Part shown: positions 6,199 to 8,084 of the stretch, in pieces | Numbering within the stretch: the stretch's first letter is position 1 | Layout of the letters: each line of letters opens with the position of its first letter | NCBI GenBank assembly: GCA_003647035.1 | Contig: QMMB01000137.1 | Span: forward strand, 1 to 8,084 | DNA: 8,084 bases | Reading direction: 5' to 3' | From: Deltaproteobacteria bacterium | GTDB taxonomy: Bacteria > Myxococcota_A > Polyangia > Polyangiales > Houyiibacteriaceae | Translations under genes and position numbers: made by a program | Notes under the pieces: model-generated | Told to the model about the DNA's origin: nothing | Database searches by the model: none | What the model saw: only the letters and a program-made list of their open reading frames with translations

Positions 6199-7539
6199 AT
6201 GGGGGGGAAGCTGATGTTGGCGGTCGTGCCGCTTCTTTGGGCGGCGCTGGGCGGTGTCGCGCACGCGGCGACCGGGTCGGCTCCGCACGACAGCGGAGAC
6301 GATCTCGGCACGGTCGTCTTGCTCGTCGTCGTGATCGGCGTTGCGTACGTTCTGGCGCACAACGTCGTGGAACGACTGCAGCGCCGCTTCCTCGTGGTGA
6401 CCGGAGTGGAGTATCTGCTGTTGGGCTTCCTGCTCGGGCCCGCCTTTCCCGCGATCCACGCACTCGACGACGTCACGGGGTTGCTGCCCATCATCGCGCT
6501 CGCGGCCGGTTGGGTCGGCCTGCTGCGCGGCACGGACTTCGACTTCACCAGTCTTCAGAAGCTCGACCCTGCGACGTGGCGCGTCGTCTTCCTGCATCAC
6601 CTGCTGCCAGCTGTCACGGTCGGCTTCGGATCGTACTACTTCTTCACGGAGACGGGCTGGGTGATCGTGTCGCCCCGCGACGCGATGCTGAGCTCCGCGG
6701 CCCTGGCATGTTTCGCGGCGACCGACTCCTCGGAGCCCTTCGACCTTCTTGCAAGGCGTTACCAGATCAGTGGACGGCTGGCCCCGCTCCTGCGAAACGG
6801 GACGCGTCTCGGCGACATCGGGGTCATCCTCGCGTTTGGGCTGATTTTCTGCGTCTTTCACGAGAACGCCCCCGAAGCACAGGACTACTCACCGTCGCTG
6901 TGGGCCTGGGTGACGGTGTTGCTCGGCGCTGCACTCGGATTCTTGTTCTCGCTGTTCTTGGTCGGAGACGAGTCCGACAACTCCCGCTTCTTGGCCCTGG
7001 TGGGCATCATCGCTTTCGCCTCGGGCGGGGCGTACTTCCTCGAGCTCTCACCGTTGGCGGTGAACCTCTCCATGGGTTTCGTGCTGGTCAACTTCGCACG
7101 AGGCGGCCAGCTCCTGCATACGACGCTCGTGTCGACCGAGAGACCGATGGCGCTCGTACTCCTGGTCTTTGCGGGCGCGCTCTGGGAGCGGACCGAGCTC
7201 GTGCCGACGCTACTCGGGCTCGGCGGGTTCCTCGTCGCTCGTACCGGCGCCAAGTGGCTTGCGAGCGCGATTGCAGGTTGGGGCACCAGCCTTCGCAAGG
7301 ATCTCTTTCGTGGCCTCTTGGCGCACGGCAACGTCACGCTTGCGATGGCGGTTTCGTTTCGACTCGTCTACGACGGAGAGGCCGCGAAGATCGCGTACTC
7401 CGTGGTTCTGGGCTCCGTCATTTTGAATGGTCTGATGGCACCGCGACTACTCAGAGGCCTGCTCGTCGACGAGGGCGAAATCCAGCGTGAGCTCAAGGAC
7501 TCCGATTCACGTACATCCTTCGAGGTAACCACCAGATGA
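6199..7539 (+). CDS. Kef/CPA-type cation:proton antiporter-like membrane protein
   Basis: About 446 residues from this ATG. It is a polytopic inner-membrane protein with roughly 12-13 hydrophobic segments. Numbering from the upstream ATG at 6103: EYLLLGFLLGP (103-113) matches the early Kef/CPA signature; WVGLLRGTDFDF (137-148) matches the next conserved segment; ATD (206-208) and LGD (236-238) correspond to the paired helix motifs that carry the ion-binding acid; a conserved-type last bundle spans 402-451 (RGLLAHGNVTLAMAVS ... VILNGLMAPRLLR). The LGD Asp238 is kept, but the residue before it is Gly, where CPA relatives have Asp, Asn or Gln. Start choice: from 6199 the protein begins with a Lys-containing n-region, a hydrophobic stretch and AHA-A, like a signal peptide or first helix. 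The ATG at 6214 has a G-rich stretch before it and is also possible; the one at 6103 lies in a hairpin and is unlikely. It overlaps the next gene by 4 nt (ATGA). Likely K+ or Na+/H+ exchange; the ion is unknown. Confidence 0.78.
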   Translation: MGGKLMLAVVPLLWAALGGVAHAATGSAPHDSGDDLGTVVLLVVVIGVAYVLAHNVVERLQRRFLVVTGVEYLLLGFLLGPAFPAIHALDDVTGLLPIIALAAGWVGLLRGTDFDFTSLQKLDPATWRVVFLHHLLPAVTVGFGSYYFFTETGWVIVSPRDAMLSSAALACFAATDSSEPFDLLARRYQISGRLAPLLRNGTRLGDIGVILAFGLIFCVFHENAPEAQDYSPSLWAWVTVLLGAALGFLFSLFLVGDESDNSRFLALVGIIAFASGGAYFLELSPLAVNLSMGFVLVNFARGGQLLHTTLVSTERPMALVLLVFAGALWERTELVPTLLGLGGFLVARTGAKWLASAIAGWGTSLRKDLFRGLLAHGNVTLAMAVSFRLVYDGEAAKIAYSVVLGSVILNGLMAPRLLRGLLVDEGEIQRELKDSDSRTSFEVTTR

Positions 7540-8084
7540 ACATCATCGTCATAGGTTTGGGCGAAGTCGGGCGTCACTTGTTGAGCGTCCTCGACAAAGA
7601 GGGGCACGACGTCGTTGCCGTAGATGCGAGTGCCAAGGCGGTGCGGTACGCCGAAGAGCACTACGACGTCGCATCGATCGTCGGGTACGGGGCAAGCGAA
7701 ACGGTACTCAAGGTCGCGGGGGTGGCGCGCGCCGATTTGGTGGTCGCCGTCACGAATCACGATGAGATGAACCTCATCGCCACGCTCGCGGCTAAGCAGC
7801 TCGGTGCGAAGCACGTGGTAGCTCGTGTGCAGGGTACGGCATGGTCGGAGTGGACCGAGGGCATTCGCTACGGGCTTCTCGGCGTCGATGTCGTCATCAA
7901 CCCGCGCGTCCTGGTCGCTCAAGCGCTCAGCCGGCTCGCTCGCTCCTATCGCGCCTCGGACGTCGTGGACCTTGCCCAGGCGCGCGTCGAGCTCGTGCAG
8001 ATCGAGCTCGACGAGTCGCGCGCTCTCAACAAGCCCCTCTCGGCCGTCGAGCTGCCGCCACACACCCTAGTAAGCGCGGTCGTC
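7536..8084 (+). CDS. TrkA-type NAD-binding (RCK/KTN) regulatory protein, C-terminus cut by window edge
   Basis: 183 residues visible, no stop before the edge. The N-terminal Rossmann fold (TrkA_N) shows GLGEVG (Gly7, Gly9, Gly12) and Asp30 at the end of the second strand (VAVD), the usual NAD(H)-binding signature. Further family features are GYGASETVLKVAGVARADLVVAVTNHDEMN and VINPRVLVA. A TrkA_C-like start follows from about 145 (VELVQIELDESRALNKPLSAVELPPHTLV). Full-length TrkA has two such halves (about 450 residues), while single-unit forms are about 220; the window cannot decide which this is. Its ATG overlaps the stop of the antiporter gene (ATGA), with GAGG 10 nt upstream, so the two are translationally coupled. 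The protein most likely gates that antiporter in the cytoplasm in response to NAD(H) or another nucleotide, as the fused KTN domain does in Kef proteins. It could instead serve a TrkH/KtrB channel encoded outside the window. Confidence 0.9.
   Translation, partial: MNIIVIGLGEVGRHLLSVLDKEGHDVVAVDASAKAVRYAEEHYDVASIVGYGASETVLKVAGVARADLVVAVTNHDEMNLIATLAAKQLGAKHVVARVQGTAWSEWTEGIRYGLLGVDVVINPRVLVAQALSRLARSYRASDVVDLAQARVELVQIELDESRALNKPLSAVELPPHTLVSAVV

Noticed and set aside
6189..7490. A 433-codon open frame on the plus strand overlapping the antiporter in another frame
   Set aside because: Very Arg/Gly/Ala-rich with no membrane segments or domains, whereas the alternative frame encodes a coherent polytopic transporter with family motifs.
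7368..8063. A 231-codon open frame on the minus strand opposite the TrkA-like gene
   Set aside because: It is antisense to a clear Rossmann-fold protein and lacks any recognisable feature.

Overview
The window comes from a GC-rich bacterial chromosome (clearly above 60% GC by eye). Genes are tightly packed, with 1-nt, 3-nt, 4-nt and 8-nt junctions. There is no sign of phage, IS elements, tRNA/rRNA genes or CRISPR. The gene content (branched-chain 2-oxoacid dehydrogenase, LipA, MutY, a TetR repressor, a CPA-type antiporter and a TrkA-like protein) fits a proteobacterium-like or myxobacteria/deltaproteobacteria-like Gram-negative. That placement is a guess from gene style and base composition, not from a marker gene.

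Left two thirds, minus strand (5203 down to 1): one five-gene operon in the order lipA - E1alpha - E1beta - E2 - mutY. E1alpha, E1beta and E2 are the branched-chain 2-oxoacid dehydrogenase (BCKDH) complex rather than pyruvate dehydrogenase; the clearest evidence is the HSTSDDP loop and C-terminal region of E1alpha and the YHSQSPEA motif of E1beta. The complex converts the 2-oxoacids of Val, Leu and Ile to acyl-CoAs for catabolism or as branched fatty-acid starters. Its E2 must be lipoylated, and LipA, which inserts the sulfurs of lipoate, is the first gene of the operon. The E3 (lpd) and lipB genes are not in the window. mutY, a DNA-repair adenine glycosylase with no obvious metabolic link, starts one base inside the E2 stop codon and runs off the left edge.

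Middle (5204-5422): a 219-bp divergent intergenic region between the lipA operon and a TetR-family gene. It holds the most interesting signal of the window. Two related 16-bp GC palindromes, GGGGCATCGGTGCCCC and GGGGCAGCGCGGCCCC, each fill the -35/-10 spacer of a plausible promoter, one facing tetR and one facing lipA. This is the layout expected if the TetR protein represses both its own gene and the BCKDH/lipoate operon. A short perfect hairpin carrying the lipA Shine-Dalgarno lies directly before the lipA start codon.

Right third, plus strand (5423-8084): tetR, then a compact palindrome, then a two-gene unit. This unit encodes a polytopic Kef/CPA-type cation:proton antiporter-like protein and, overlapping it by 4 nt (ATGA), a TrkA-type NAD-binding (RCK) protein that runs off the right edge. 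The pair looks like a split Kef system, with the membrane transporter and the nucleotide-gated regulatory subunit made as separate, translationally coupled proteins.
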